Shown here piece by piece: positions 36,681 to 50,264 of a stretch of DNA of 64,000 nucleotides (position 1 is the first letter of the stretch; the number at the start of each line of letters is the position of its first letter). Source of the stretch: Microstegium vimineum (Eukaryota > Streptophyta > Magnoliopsida > Poales > Poaceae); NCBI GenBank assembly GCA_022036555.1, contig CM039141.1, positions 407,773-471,772 of the forward strand. Reading direction: 5' to 3'. The notes beneath the pieces were generated by a model. The model saw only the letters and a list, made by a program, of their open reading frames with translations, was not told the DNA's origin and searched no databases. The position numbers and the translations under genes are program-made.

Positions 36681-37498
36681 GCAAGATGTGACGGTGTCGT
36701 GTTAATGCATGCACGTGGACTCAACTCAAATACTCTTCTATTCAATCCAAACGAGAAATGTTTTTCGCGGCGCCCGATTCCCCTCTTTTACCTAAAAAAC
36801 TGTTTTTGTTTAAAAAAGATTTGTAGATGTGAGAGGGAATGAACGACCACAAAAGTTGACACTACGTCCCGAACAGCACAAGAGTTAGCTCTAAAGTCTA
36901 AACACAAGAACATGAAATAAATCCCGCGTTCTAAACAGGACCTTGATTTTTGTTTCGTTGGCTCAGTGCCTCCTTGTGCTCAAGGGAGGTTTCACGGTCT
37001 TTTTGGGGACCTTGTGTAGAAGCTGGCTGTTACCTCTCTCCCTTGTTTTTGGATTGTTTGTATCTCTTTCTTTCTATCTTAATCGAAGGAAGAGTTGCTG
37101 CCATTTTGTCCCTATAGAGGAGCACGAAAAGGTAGTATTGATTGGGCTGGGCTAGCTTGTATAGTTGTAGGATTCATGCTGCTCTCCTCCGCCGGCCCAC
37201 GATTCTCTACATGGCAAATGTACTGTTCATGTCGCCCCGACTAAAGGGGCATGATGCCGGGCGGCAAATCAGCAATACTGCATTTTTAACCATTCTGCTA
37301 CGCAAAATGCATAACTTAAAGCAATGCAACTCTGGAGTCACAACTCACAGGTATCTACGACCAAAAAAAAAAATCATAGATAAAAATATCAAAATTGCAA
37401 TGACACGGTTTACTGACAGTGGCAATTGAATGCTAGCAGCAGTTTCGACTTTCGACAATGGATGGATGGAACTCAACACAGCATCAACAGTTTCCCGA

Positions 37499-40400
37499 CT
37501 ACAGAAACTCTAGGTCTGATTCCTGATGTTCCAGAACGATCGTGGCCAACGCTCGTCGGTAGGCAGCCGATCTTGCGTTCCTGACAAGGACGCAGATCTC
37601 CCGGCTCTGCAAGTTCTCATGCGCCCATTGCTGTCGCCTCAGTACTGCCAGAAGCTTTGCCTCACAGAATGCTACCGCTACTGCATCATGCCCGTTACTG
37701 TAAACAAAGTGTACTCCCAAGTTACTGCTAGACGATAGTGTATATGAGAAGGGAGATGTATATTGATGGGAAGGGAGATGTAATAGGTACCTTCCGTGGA
37801 TGAAACCACTTGTGACAAATCCTATCGGCCATCTGAACGCCGCCCGTGCAGCGTCATCCGTAGGCAACTGAAGGCTGCTCGTACTAGGATCAAGCCAGGA
37901 GAAATAGGAACTAACATGGGACTGAGGAAGCTGTAGTTCCCATTTTTCTATGCATTCTTCCTCTTCTTCCTTTGATCTGTTCCATGCATGAAATGAACTT
38001 ATTAGTTCTTTAAATGTTCTTTTGTTTCCTATTACCACCTTTGGAAAGGAACAAATGTTTGAAGCAAGCACATGTTGCCGATGTGTCCTCAAGATTGCTA
38101 AGAACACGTCAAAACAGGAATGAAGTACGTATTATTTCTGTAATATATATGAACTAACATGTTGCAGGAAACAGATTACAGAACGAGATGCGTTTAACAA
38201 ATGCTCACAGCAACCACATGTTGTGTCAAAATGCCAAAGCATCCTCAAGATTGCTAAGAACACATCAAAACAGGAAATTAAATATATATTGTTTCTGTGA
38301 TATATGAAATAAAATCACATATTATATTCAAGAGAAGAACTGGTATGCTCTCTTGATATCAACCAAGAAAAAAGGATAGCATTCCTCAGACAATATGTAT
38401 TAAAAGGACAGGTGGGATATTGACCTGATTTTCCAAGCTGAAAGATCTGAAAGAAATGGGGCACAAACAACAGCACCCTCTTCAAAAGAACCTTCCTTGA
38501 AAGCTCGGATCAGAACCCTTGTAAGGCATAATTCACTCGCGAATCGTGTCATCTTGACAGTGCCAGTAGAAGCTAAGTTAGGTTGATCAGAATCCACTTT
38601 CATTTCAGATGATGAATTCAGATATTTCACATCAAAGTCTTCCACATATTGTCTCAGAATTTGGATGGTTCTTGGCACATGAAGTTGCAAGGGTGCAACA
38701 TTTGCTTGCAATGGTTCTGCATCTCCAGACTTGGAATGTACTTCAGGAAAACCCAATATGCCATCATCTTTATGAAAACAAGTCATGATACAGTGCCATA
38801 AAGGAGGCACAGGAACTCTTGGAGGTCTCTTGGCAACAGGGCATCGGTCAGCTACTTTATCAAAACCAGCAGCTTCTTTGGACGCATACGATGCATACAC
38901 TTTGCTGTCTGGATAATCATAAGGAAAGCATGGCATTCTGAACTGCATAATGGATATGTCAGTGCATAAGTGTTTAAGATAATAAAAAAATGATGCTACT
39001 AAACCTACTGTGCGCTCCTTGATGAACAAATTTGACATTAATACTGCCTCTGTCAACAAAAGGTAAGATCTCACCGCTAGTTCATTCTCATTGTATTTCA
39101 TAGATGCATAGCTTTGTTGCTAAGTTGAACAAATGCAATAACAGTTAGATAAATCTAAGGAATCATCAATAGTTGACCATTCAAGAAAAAAACAGCAATC
39201 ATTGGAAGGAAGATAGCGTCTAATAATTAGCTTCTCAATGCATTACATATGCAAATACCTTTGTTGAAATCCACCGTCTCTCTCGTAAGCCAATTGCACA
39301 GGCACCATGAGACACTAGAAAGAGCCAGAAAGGTTTCACCCAACTCAAAGGTAGAATGAAAACCACCTGTATATTCATTCAATATGTACATAGGACAAGT
39401 CTCATTAGCAGGATTACATGATGACAATATATACACAACTTCATCATTTGAAAGATTACTGCCCCAACTCAGTAAGAAAACCATAATAGCACATTATACA
39501 GGAATTCAAGGCACAAACTAGAGTTCAAAAATCAAGACTCGTGACAACTGATCTAAAATATGTTTCTTTCTAAGAAGCAAAACCAAAAATAACTTAAATG
39601 TGAAACGAACATGAGATAGATAAACTCAGGTATCATGATAGGAGAGGCAAACTCATAATTATGAAGCAATGGGGCAACCATGCAAATGCACCTTTTCTTT
39701 ATGATATTAATGGGGCAATAATAAAGGCTAGCACAGATGTCAACAATTTCTTCATATGTTCTTGCAAGCAGGATATCTAATGTCGTCTTCAAGGACAAAA
39801 GATAGGCCTTACCCTAGAGCAGGCATTCCCTCTCTGGCATGTTTCAAAAGAATAACCGGGCAGGACCGAATGAAGTTATCCTTCTCTTGGGTTGTCTGCC
39901 CTTGATCATTTCCTGAATCCAAGCAGAAAAACTTTATACGTTCATGGTGCTTCTCCTTACAAAGAACCTCATCTGAGACAGGAGGATTTATGCTTTGCTT
40001 GGAATCCCACAGTTCTCTACAGTCAGAAAGGAATATATCATGCTTCCCAGGGTGCATCCACATCAATGGCAATATATTTCCAACCTCTGATGATACCTCA
40101 TTAGCATTTGGGGCTATATCTTCCTCCAAAACTTTGCTCTGCTTCTCAAGGGAGACTAATTTTGAAGAATCTATTCCCTTGACTGAAACTTCCCTGGGGT
40201 CATGAACTACCATGGATAGTATAGCACCAGGCTGAAGAATCTCAGCATTATCAATGACAGATGCTTTCAAAAGGTGAGGGTCAGTAGAGGAATCCAGGGG
40301 AGTATCAGTTAATACGGAGATATCACTTGTTAATATCATGTTGATCTTACTTGAACTGCATTATTAATTAAAAAGGCATAAATTAGCATGGCTTGGCACC

Positions 40401-42642
40401 TTAGTTTTCTCACTGGTAACAGTAACTTAATTCCCAAAAAGAAGACACATACTTGGTTGGTTGCAAAATCTTCTTAAGAGATTGCATAGCCTTGCATCCA
40501 TTGACTTCCAATCTTGCAATTTTTCCTTCTAATGAGCAACATTTGACAACAACACCAGAATCTTGAATCTGTAGTGCAGGGCAGGACATTATATGGTGAG
40601 ATGAAAGCAGGAATAATATTACAAGTAAACTTGCTACTCGTAACTGTTACGTAGCAGTAAGGATTACATTGCACAAGATAAATTATGCTCACCAAATGGC
40701 ATCTTAATTCGTACATTCGTCATAAAAGCAGCAATTCCTAAAGTGCTTAGGTACTGAGCAGGCGGATGTTTCTCATTATTAGGATATAAAAAGTGCTATT
40801 TTCTGGTCAGCAGCTCAAAATACAGCACTCAACTCATAGAAGCTACCAACAAAAAGAGGGGCATGAGGTTTTCTTTTTTCCATTCCTCCTATTAAACCCA
40901 AATCGTGGTGCATCCTGTATTTTCTGTGAGTAGTTTGCACTTTAATCTGAATATGAAGTATAAATACAGATTTACTTGGCGTCATATTAATGGTGGTTAA
41001 TAAAACGAAAAAAGAGTGACAAAAAATGTACTCTACATAACTTACATCTCCCTTGAATATCCACAAACTCACACTGGAAGTATAAGAAGTTCTCTATAAA
41101 AGTGAAACTACCAATTCAAAGAGCGAACTACTTAGAAAACTATTTTCAAATTTTAGTACACTGAAATAAGTTCCTCCTTACCCTCCAAAAAAACTGAAAA
41201 CTACAAGTTAAAGCCTTGCATAATAAATTGAGAAAGCACCTGTCTCTCACATGCAAATCTTATTGCACTAATCCCTTCATCGAGTGCAGCAGGATGAATC
41301 CATATCCACAACTGGCGTCGTGAGGAATTGCCACTTTCGTCTTGAATGCAGTGAGAGGTGCACGAATCCCCTTCAATCTCAGATTTTTCATATGCTCTTG
41401 AGAATGGCCGCCACATATACGTTACTGGTCCAACAATTTGAGGATGCAGACTCCTAACATCCCAAAGCTGGAAAGAATAATTAAGTCACAGTTGTCACTT
41501 TAAACACTCGTACCCCATACTGTCTGTGGTGAACATGTAAATACCATAGCATTCTCATAGCAAACACCTCGCATAACTTGATCTTGTAGATGTTTCAAAT
41601 CAGGTGTTTTTTCTGCAGGAGACGGGCGCAGAACCATTCTGAGAATGGATAACAGGGCATCCTGGAGCATGCGGCACACCCAGTAAGATTGTTGAACCAT
41701 CAGAAGATGAAAAGGCACTAATAAGCAAGGGAAAAGAGGACAGGAGCATGTACCTCTGGACCATCTAGCTCAATTGGAATGAAGTAGCCAGTATCATGGA
41801 TAATAGTGCCGTCTTTAAGACGCTTGAGAACACTCCTTGAGCCCCTCCCCCTGGAAGTATAACCATGTTAGGGTGACAAAGTTTCAATTACACCACAAGC
41901 ATCTACATATCACAGTATACAAATCAGGGGAATGGAGTTGATTAGAAAGAACTTCCTCCTCTCCTATTAACAGATTAGCCATCTCACAACATCGACATTT
42001 ACGAGTGGTCTAGCTTCCTCTGTCAGGACTGCATATTTGTATGTATTATTAAGTAAAGATTGAACCCAATATCACTACTCTATGAAACAACAAAATGGAC
42101 ACGTTGTCAATAGTAAAGATAGGCAGGACTTTTCGCAATCAGACAATACTATTTCAGAAAGGATTACTCTTAAAAATACTGCTTTCCTTTAAGATTGTAG
42201 CAACTGAAGCGGAAAAAAAAAACACCGCCAATGCTCACCTCCCCTGGGCGCCGACGGGCAAGATGAATCCCCACCGCCTCTCCATGGAGAACCTTTTCGC
42301 ATACCACAGGTGCGTGCGCAGCCGCCTCGCGCCGTCACCGGCGACCGAGAACCCCTCCGCTGGGTTGCCGGCGAGCTCCCGCCGCCGCCTCACCCTCCTC
42401 GATTGTTTCCGCGCCGGGAGGCCCCCGTCGTCCCCGGGGCCCACCTCTCCGGCTCCCCGGCGGCGGCGCTTGTTGGGGAGGTGCCCTGTGGTCCGGCGGC
42501 GCGCGGAACGGGGCTGCTGCCGGCCACCGGCGTCGTCGAGTCGGCACGACACGGCTGCGTAGAGGGAGCGGAGCTCGCCGGCGCGGGCGGACGCGAAACG
42601 CCGCACCTCGAGCTGCCGCGGCGGCGGCGGCACACCGGCCAT
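37499..42642 (-). CDS. POP1: POP1, RNase P/MRP protein subunit (frameshifted)
   Basis: Ten exons on the minus strand: 42642-42239, 41850-41754, 41661-41545, 41467-41240, 40568-40453, 40355-39813, 39366-39259, 38942-38425, 37976-37791 and 37697-37499, about 838 residues if the frame is restored. POP1 is the large scaffold protein of RNase P and RNase MRP, acting in tRNA and rRNA processing. The N-terminal POP1 motif is plain (GARRLRTHLWYAKRFSMERR). The POPLD domain follows (exon 6 ending AREGMPALG, exon 7 continuing FILPLSWVKPFWLFL), and the C terminus has RWPIGFVTSGF. All junctions are GT-AG, but exon 6 leaves phase 2 while exon 7 needs one more base than it has: the expected G-W-S-F is broken in the aaaa run at 39359-39362. 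This may be a true mutation or a sequencing error. The ATG at 42642 is the first with the family sequence. Confidence 0.9.
38050..38315. repeat. Imperfect direct duplication in a POP1 intron
   Basis: The segment at 38068-38150 (containing cctcaagattgctaagaaca, then tcaaaacagga and tatttctgtaatatat) recurs at 38226-38310 with moderate divergence. It lies between exons 8 and 9 and partly copies the 5' flank of exon 9. Non-coding. Confidence 0.7.
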
Positions 42643-43094
42643 CGAGCGGGAGGGTTTTGCGAGGGCTTCTTCTGCGATTTGTTTGGTTGACAGCGGCAAC
42701 TCGATTTCTCTCTCTCTCTTTGCGTGTTCTTCTTTTGAGCAGATAAAACCGTTTTTTCCTTCTTCTTCTTCTTCTCTTTTTTATTTAAGTCACCCTGGTG
42801 CGATTGCTTATTTCAAAAAAACCAAAAAAAAAAAAATGGCACGATTGGAGATGAGACGGCCCGGCCCAATGCATTCGGCTTCATGCAATCCAGCTAGCTG
42901 CTGCTCTCCTCCGGGCCAGACCACTGCACTGATACCTTTGTTGTAAGGGAAAAATTCACTTTTCCTCCATCAGTTTTTACAAAAGTCTCTCAATTTTTTA
43001 AGTCTATTTTTTCTTTCTGCACTTCAAAACTGCACAAGCCATCTTCCTTAACTTTTGAAATCGTGTGTTTTACCTCTCTGGTTCTGTTATAAGC

Positions 43095-43650
43095 GGTTTT
43101 GTCTTTTTTTATTTTGACTTAATCTTTAAAAAATCATAAATAAAAATAAAAAATTTAATTTGTTGGCTCCACATGAGTAGATTTAACTTTGTTTTTTTTC
43201 TGTAATTAACTTGAATAATTGATAACTGCAGTTTCGATATTCCAATTGTTATGAAATTTTTATGGTTGACTAGTTATTGTATGTTCGAACTACAGTAAAA
43301 ATTTCATACCCATTGAATCAAATCAAGTATAAATTGGTTATATATTTATTTAGTGTTTATGCCGGTTAAATTTAAATAAATAAAAAAAATATTTATATCA
43401 GATCCAATTAGTATGAAATTTTTACTGTACTTGAGCATACAATATCTAGGCTACCATAAAAATTTCATAAAAATTGTACCATGGAATCTGTAGTTATGAA
43501 TTATTCAAATTAATTATATAAAAGAACAGATCTAAATCTATAGCAAAAAAATATACTAAAATATATCATATTATATGTTTACTGTGTATATCTAACCATG
43601 TGAGTTCCAATAAAATTTTATTTTCCATTTTATGATTTTCTCGCGTGTTT
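43095..43650. mobile_element. Long foldback (inverted repeat) element
   Basis: The two arms mirror each other over well over 100 bp. For example, aaatttttatggttgactag and tattgtatgttcgaactaca near 43254-43302 match the reverse complement of 43407-43470. The outer parts pair as well: ttaacttgaataattgataac on the left with attattcaaattaattata on the right, and aaaaatcataaa with tttatgattttc. The right arm carries about 70 extra bases. No coding sequence is present. Probably a Mutator- or foldback-type MITE. Confidence 0.75.
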
Positions 43651-44967
43651 TTTTTCTTGTGCATTAGTGGTTATAAGTTAAACTTACAACTCCCTCCTCC
43701 TCCTCTCTCTCATCTCGATCAGTATAAAGTTTGACATTATTTTATTATGCTTGCTCTAACGTGGTTAACTACGGCGATGCTGGTAGCTGATGTGAAAAAA
43801 ATCCATGTTTCAAAACCAATGTTGAGCCTTGAAAATCGCATCGAAGCTGAAGGTGGAAAGCAAATGAAGCCGCAGCTAAGCTAATAGAAAAATGTATGGC
43901 ACACGAGCGAGCATGGTAATTAACTATAGTGATGTTGCATCATTATTGTACTCTGTCTCTTTTAGTATTCACGAGCGCATCATTGTACTATCTCAATAAT
44001 AGAAAAAAAATTGTAACTCTCGAGGGAAAAGAGTCGAGCTTTCACGAAAGTTGGGGGGAAAAGAATGGTAGGCTTTATTCTTGGGCGCATGCATGGCATG
44101 GCTTTGGCATCACATGAGCAGCTAGCACTAGCAGGGAGGAGACACGAGTCCCTTGTTAAGCTATTACTAGCTTGGAGCCTTTGTTGGACGGACCTAGTTG
44201 CTGCTATATCCAACCATCACTGGCCAGCATCTAAGCATATTGCACTCCCCTGCGTCGTTCAAGAAAAGAATGTAATAATTAGCACAGTATTATCAAATTA
44301 AATTTTATATCTTGCGTTTGACAAACTATATATGTATACATCAATAGTATTTATGATATAGTGAATAAGAATTATTAGATTTATTTATCATGAGATATAT
44401 TTTCATATATAGTCCGAATAATTATTTGATGTCTTGAACTTTAATATGTGTGTGTGTTTGGTCAATCTTTAGATAACTTAACAAAGAATGCAATTAGAAT
44501 TGAGTAAAACAAAGAAAACTGTATGCTCACTGCCAGCAATTCAGCTCAGTCATTTAGGCAGAAATGAGTGCTGACTAGGAGTACAGTAGTATATAAAATC
44601 TTGATGCTTTCCATTTGTTTAGGGGTCGACCAGATGTCGCTGTCCTCCTGATCAGTGACAGTGAGTGCATAAACACAAAGTTCACTCCATGAAGATGTGG
44701 TGGTGGCATTGGCAACATAGTACTAGCGGTTGCCCTTTTTTGCCAAAGCGCTGAGCATCTGCTTGGCTGGAGTTCCCAAAAGGGAAAAACGACCTCAAAT
44801 GCTCGACTGCCAGGTGGTGGCACGGTTTGCTGCAGAAGCTCACAGCTTCGTGGTTGATGATGCCGTTTGTTTTAAAGTACTGGGTACGGAGGAGTAACCC
44901 GTACTGCTAGACGGCTGCTGCAGATCTGCTTTGCAATTGCACGACAGCCGAGGAATGAAGGTTCAGA

Positions 44968-45060
44968 GTCGCTGCTGCTGTGACTGACTGACTCACTCAC
45001 TGCGAGTGACACACCGTCGCTGCTGCTGTGACTGACTGACTCACTCACTGCGTGACACCC
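44968..45060. repeat. 48-bp tandem duplication, two copies
   Basis: The unit starting gtcgctgctgctgtgactga and containing gactgactcactcactgcg occurs at 44968 and again at 45016, nearly identical. Recent slippage-type duplication, non-coding. Confidence 0.85.
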
Positions 45061-45090
45061 GTGTGTCCGCAATGGTAATATCTCGTATTA

Positions 45091-45481
45091 AGGGTGTCTT
45101 CAACAGTATAAACTAGTATAGTAACTCTAAGCTAACTCATATGTTGGAGAGAGATTATCTTAAATATCGTGTTGTGAGAGAAGAGTGTTATAAAACTATC
45201 TCTTGAGTCCACAGTAGTCTCTTGTCTCTTACATTATTTAGTGATTAAAAAATTTATAAGCTAGCAATAAGCTAGACCGTTGGAGACGTCCTAACTATAT
45301 AGTCAGTTGATGTGGAGGTAAAAGACAATAAAAGAGACTAATATATACTATTGGACTCACATATTCCTCTCATATGGTCTTGAACTACGTAAAATAGATA
45401 GACTATTTTCTTGTAACTAGTGACTATTTTTCTACTTTTTACTTACTATGTCACGTCTAGCTAGCCAATGTGAACGCTCTT
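45091..45481. mobile_element. MITE-like block (agggtgtcttcaacag type)
   Basis: It starts taagggtgtcttcaacag and ends aatgtgaacgctcttag, loosely inverted. The interior phrases (gttggagagagattat, aagctagaccgttggagacg) recall the 'gagcatctccaacag' MITE families of grasses. The borders and class are approximate. Confidence 0.4.
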
Positions 45482-48400
45482 AGTGAGGCGTGAGGGCGCG
45501 GCAGCCTCCTCCAGCTCATGGCGTTCTGCCACCTGCGACTGCGACAGACAGTCTCTCGGCCACCGGGCCTCCGCCGCACCCCGATGCAATTGCCACGCCA
45601 TGCCATGCGCCTGCCGGCTGCCGCCTCTCGATCAGCAGAAGCTTGCAATGCACAGCTAGCTGCTGGCAGCCTTGCAGTTGGCAGTTGCTGTGTGCTCGGT
45701 GTTGGAGAGAGTATCATCATGCTGCTTTCATCTTGTCTTATCCAACTTCATTTCTACTGCATCGATGGAGTAGATTATTGTCTGAACGAACGAACGAATC
45801 ATCGTGGCCTAGCTCGTGGCAAACACAAGCACGGCTACAGTAGTAGTACTACTCTGGTATAGCAGCTACAGCTAGCTAGCAATGGCACCATGCCATATGT
45901 TTTGTTTGCTTTGCAGCCTGAACCTGAATAATGGCGCCTCGCTAGCTATTGGAGTACGTACCTACAGCAGCAGCAGCTCATCCGTGTACTCCTACAGTCC
46001 TAGTACTAGCAAACTGAACATATGCTAGCGCCCATTGTGATTGCCACTGTAAACCTTGTAGTACTATATAGTATGAATGACCGCTCCTCGCATCGTCTCA
46101 TGCTTCAGGTCAGGCTGCTTGGTTCCACCACTTCCATCATCATCAGAGATCGATTCACAGTCACACACAAGTGAGGCTGGGCTGGCCCAACCCCAAGTAG
46201 CCAAGTGGGCAAGTCCCCAATGCTTTGCTAGCTAGGGACGGGGTCAATAATAGGAGTTACTGTGCTCCCTCATATCTACTGCTTCTCATCAAGGAACCAA
46301 ACCAAACCATCCATGGCGATGGCGTTGGCGTTGGCGTCTAGTGCAGCTAGCTGTAGCAGGTACAGTACTACCGCTCCAATAATCGCTACAGCCTCCTCCA
46401 GGACACGACACGAGTAGGACGGAGAGCCTTTGCAATGGCGAATGGGCATGGGGGGCCAGCCAATTTTTGCATGCCGGCCGGCCCTTCTCTGAAATTGTCA
46501 TTGAGCCCTCCTTGAGCTGCAATTCACATCACTTGTGTGCAGTGCAGTGGGCTCATACAAACTGGACTGGAGTATCATCCATCCAACCCAACCCCAGTTG
46601 ATCGAGTCCCTCACTCACTATCACTACTCCCAAAAAGAAGAAATAGATTCGGTGGCCGCTACTGGTCTTCTCGTACCATGTCCCACTCTGTCCCTCTCTT
46701 GCTTGCTTGCAAAATATCTGCACCAACACATTTGTGTGCAGTGCACCCATCACTCCATCAATCCCTACTCTTGTGAGGACTAATAAAGCATTAGTCGTTA
46801 CTGCTTAAATTTGTCTCTGATTAACTACTGGTATTATTAAATTGTATGTTTTTTCCATTTTAATAATATAATTAATTAATAGGAACTACAGTATGTATGT
46901 TGTCACTATTCGGTTGTGATGATCTATATGGAGTTTTATCCATAGCCATAATTTTTTTTTCTTCTACGCGCATGAAAGTTTAGATTTGCTAGATTAAATC
47001 CTATCATTGTTAGAGCTTGAATTTCAATCTTTACCTATATGCTTGGTCGACCTTTAGATTCATGCCATCATGAATATCTAAAAACTTGAATTTCAAATTT
47101 TTATCTTATAGATTTGCTAGATATTTTTAATCATACCGGTAATGCTGAATAGTGTCTACATAATCAAAGACCATATGACTATGTTAGTTGCGAGAATTTC
47201 TAGGATTTATATTTTCCCATATAAAGCGAGTCTGTTGAGAATGTAATTAACATGGACTCTCTTTTGAGCCTTTTAAATAGTAATAGTATGATTTTCTTTT
47301 TTTTTCTTTTACTGAAGGAACCTGCATTACCTACACAACTGCACAATAATTATATTTCCTCTTCGTCTACATAAAATTCATCTCTTTAATTTTCATGACG
47401 TGTGCCTAGGTGACTGTGCCTAGGGATAACTTTGGTTGAAAGATGCAATGATTACCATCATTAGCAGCTAGATAAGCTGGCCCCAGATTTTGCTTACAAG
47501 AGAGGCTTAATCATCTTTTTAGTGCATATGTTTAGGCTCTCATTGGGCCAGCACAGCAGCTATTACGATGTGCGATTCTTCACTCTAAAGGTGATGCTGT
47601 TTCATACAACGGGAACCGATGAATTAATAAATTTAGAAGCCATGATAGATCTATCTATATATCTCTCTACCTATATATGCTGCCGGCGAAAAGGATGTGG
47701 ATATTCTTCGACTACTCACCGAGGGAACTCAGTCTGATGCTCCTTCATTATAATCACTTGCTCACGGCCTTTTTTTTCCTGACATTGTTGGAGACAGCAC
47801 ATTATTATTCAGTGTCGTATATATTTCCGTTAGCATATATATAGATCTTTGGCCAGGTGTCTTGTTTCAGTTATATGCTAATGGAAACATAAGGAATGTT
47901 CATGTCTGTGGTAGTGGTACAACAAATTCCCCTGTCTGATCGATTTCATATATTGCTTCTTCATTACCATGCATTGTCATGAAAATGCCCCTCCTCGCTC
48001 CTTTACATAAATGATAGTGTTTATTTTTTGCTTTTTTTTTTCCTAGCGAATCCGGGCTGTCTCATTTTTTGGTCACAATGATTCCATGTCCAGCATTTCA
48101 CTAGGGATTATTGCACACGAGTGACGCCAAAAGAAACAATATGCTATGCTATTCTATAATTGAAAGACATAAAAGAAAAGAAAAAGGGCGGGTGAGAAAA
48201 AGAAGATTCGGTAAAATAGAAAAAAATAATTTCTTGGTGGGAAAAAGGTAAAAAAAACGAGCTTTTCTTCCATCATGTCAGTTTTTTTTTTACAGTGCCC
48301 GCCCATTCACCAGTTCATCCATTGGCTCATGCTAGCTCTCAGAGATGAGAGGTGGGAGTGGGACAGGGCAGTAGAGAATGGATCCTTCAACCAATCAATT

Positions 48401-48799
48401 AATCTGCTCAAAAGAAGTTTTATTTTTACCACAGAAAAATCACCAAGCTTTTAGGCGGATTACTCCTACTCCTATGTCAGATCTCTCCTTATCGGCAACA
48501 GTCAATTGACTATTCTGCAAGTATCTGCTGCTCCTTTGGCTGCAGGAGTAGTAGCATGGGACGTCAGCTTCATAGCAATTATCCTTGACCCACAGGCCAC
48601 AAGGCCAGCACAGGAGCTCATCAGCGTCACTGCGTCAGCCCAGCAGCGTCGTCAGCCTTCTCTAATCTATATCTCTATCCAACCGCAAAAGCTGCTGGTT
48701 TCTAGCAGTACTGTCTCTGAACTGAAGATCGTGCGTCCTTCTGTTCATGGAACAAGGGCAAGTGGAAAATCTACCATGGTTTGACACTATGCTTTTGGA

Positions 48800-50120
48800 T
48801 TATTTTCTCTGGACTGAGGATGCCAAGGTGCCCCTCCCTCTGGTTGTGTGTGTATGGATCCCCCATGTGATTGCCAAAGTGAAGTCTCTGGATAGGTGTT
48901 CTAGCCCACCTGTAGCAAGCTATAACTCTTATTACCTTCCATAGTGGAATTCTCTCTCCATTATATGCCAGTGGAGACTACCACATTCAATTCATTTCGT
49001 TTCACGGTGATATCCGATAGATTTACGACCAACTTCTATTTCCTGTGGATATTAGCCTCGTACCTATTTCATTTCACCATCCCAAAGAAACTTCATGGCA
49101 CTAATTGTGTATGGAGTTTTTTTTTTCCTGAACGTATACCTGAACATTCACTAGATTTAGTTTTCTTAGAGCCCGTTTGGCTTAGCTCCTAGGAGCTTTT
49201 CTCTATCTACACTTGTCCTATTTAGGGCTTATTTGTTTTAGATGTAGTTTTTAGCCATTTGGCTTTAAAGTTGGCTTTTGGCTTTTCTAATAATGTTTTC
49301 GCTTCTCAACACACCAAAAAGGCAATAAGATTTCTTACAAAGTGCATTCCACTTTTTAGTTTATTTCCTCATAAGCAAACTTTTCAAAAGCTAGCTCAAC
49401 AACTAGGTTGTTTGTTTCAGCTTTTGGCTACTGCCCGACAGAAACCAGCAAAAAACCCGAAACAAACATGCTGTTAGCATGCACCCTTTCTCTAAACTGA
49501 TGAATCCAACATGCTTAGCCCTTTGATTGTTCCTCAAGATGTTATTTTGTGTATAGATTGCACATGATTGCGCTAGAGTCTTGTGGATGGGTCTTATAGC
49601 TTACTTGTAGTGAGCCACAACTCGCTCTTCCATTATATGCAAGGTGGAGACTACCACACTTTCATTTTGTTTTAGAGAGAGCTCATAAGTTTATGAACTA
49701 CACTATTTGTATAACTGTTTTTTTTCTCGATATCTTTTTTATTCAACATTAACTATGGCTACAGTTTGCTTAGGGCTTGTTTTGAGTGGCTACTAGGGGC
49801 GTCGTCTCCATCTGTACTTGTATTGTTTAGTACTATTTAGGATTTGTTATTTGAGCTATATTTTTTGGCTTTTGGCTCCAAAGCTGTCTTTTCTGGCTGT
49901 TGGTTTCTGCTATTAGCTCTTGTAATAAATTTTATAGCTTCTCATCTCACCAAAAGCCATGAAAGCTCATCAAAACATGTTTTTTTGGCTTTTGGTTCAT
50001 TTACACCCAACCAACTTTTCAACTTTTCGAGAGCTAGCTCAGCAGCTAGATTATTTAATCCAGTTTATGGCGTGTAGATACTAGCAAAAAAACTGAAACA
50101 AAACATGCCCTTAGCATTGT
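48800..50120. repeat. Diverged tandem duplication, about 650-700 bp unit
   Basis: The left copy (about 48800-49490) and right copy (about 49500-50120) share a series of collinear blocks: 'ccattatatgccagtggagactaccaca' against 'ccattatatgcaaggtggagactaccaca', then 'ttggcttttggcttttctaa' against 'ttggcttttggctccaaagc', and terminal 'gaaacaaacatgctgttagcat' against 'gaaacaaaacatgcccttagcat'. The inner half of each copy resembles an hAT-type MITE. Non-coding. Confidence 0.7.
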
Positions 50121-50264
50121 AGATCAATGTAGCAAAAAAAATGCTCTATCGCCAGGGATACAAAATATGAACAATGGAATGGAGGAGTCGAAAGAGCTAG
50201 TTGTTGGGAGGCTTCATTAGCTCCTACCGCACTACTGTTACAACAGAGGATCGATGTCTTCTAA

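Larger units (their letters stand above)
34429..37498. other. Intergenic between bHLH and POP1 3' ends
   Basis: The two genes converge here. The region holds two Stowaway-like MITEs (35116-35343 and 35424-35713), a (GTA)n run (35958-35987), an (AT)n run (36651-36676) and AT-rich debris. No gene was seen. Confidence 0.55.

Noticed and set aside
45457..45862. GC-rich open frames on both strands near 45.5-45.9 kb
   Set aside because: No domain, no signal peptide and no supporting splice sites or TATA box. Composition alone explains the openness.
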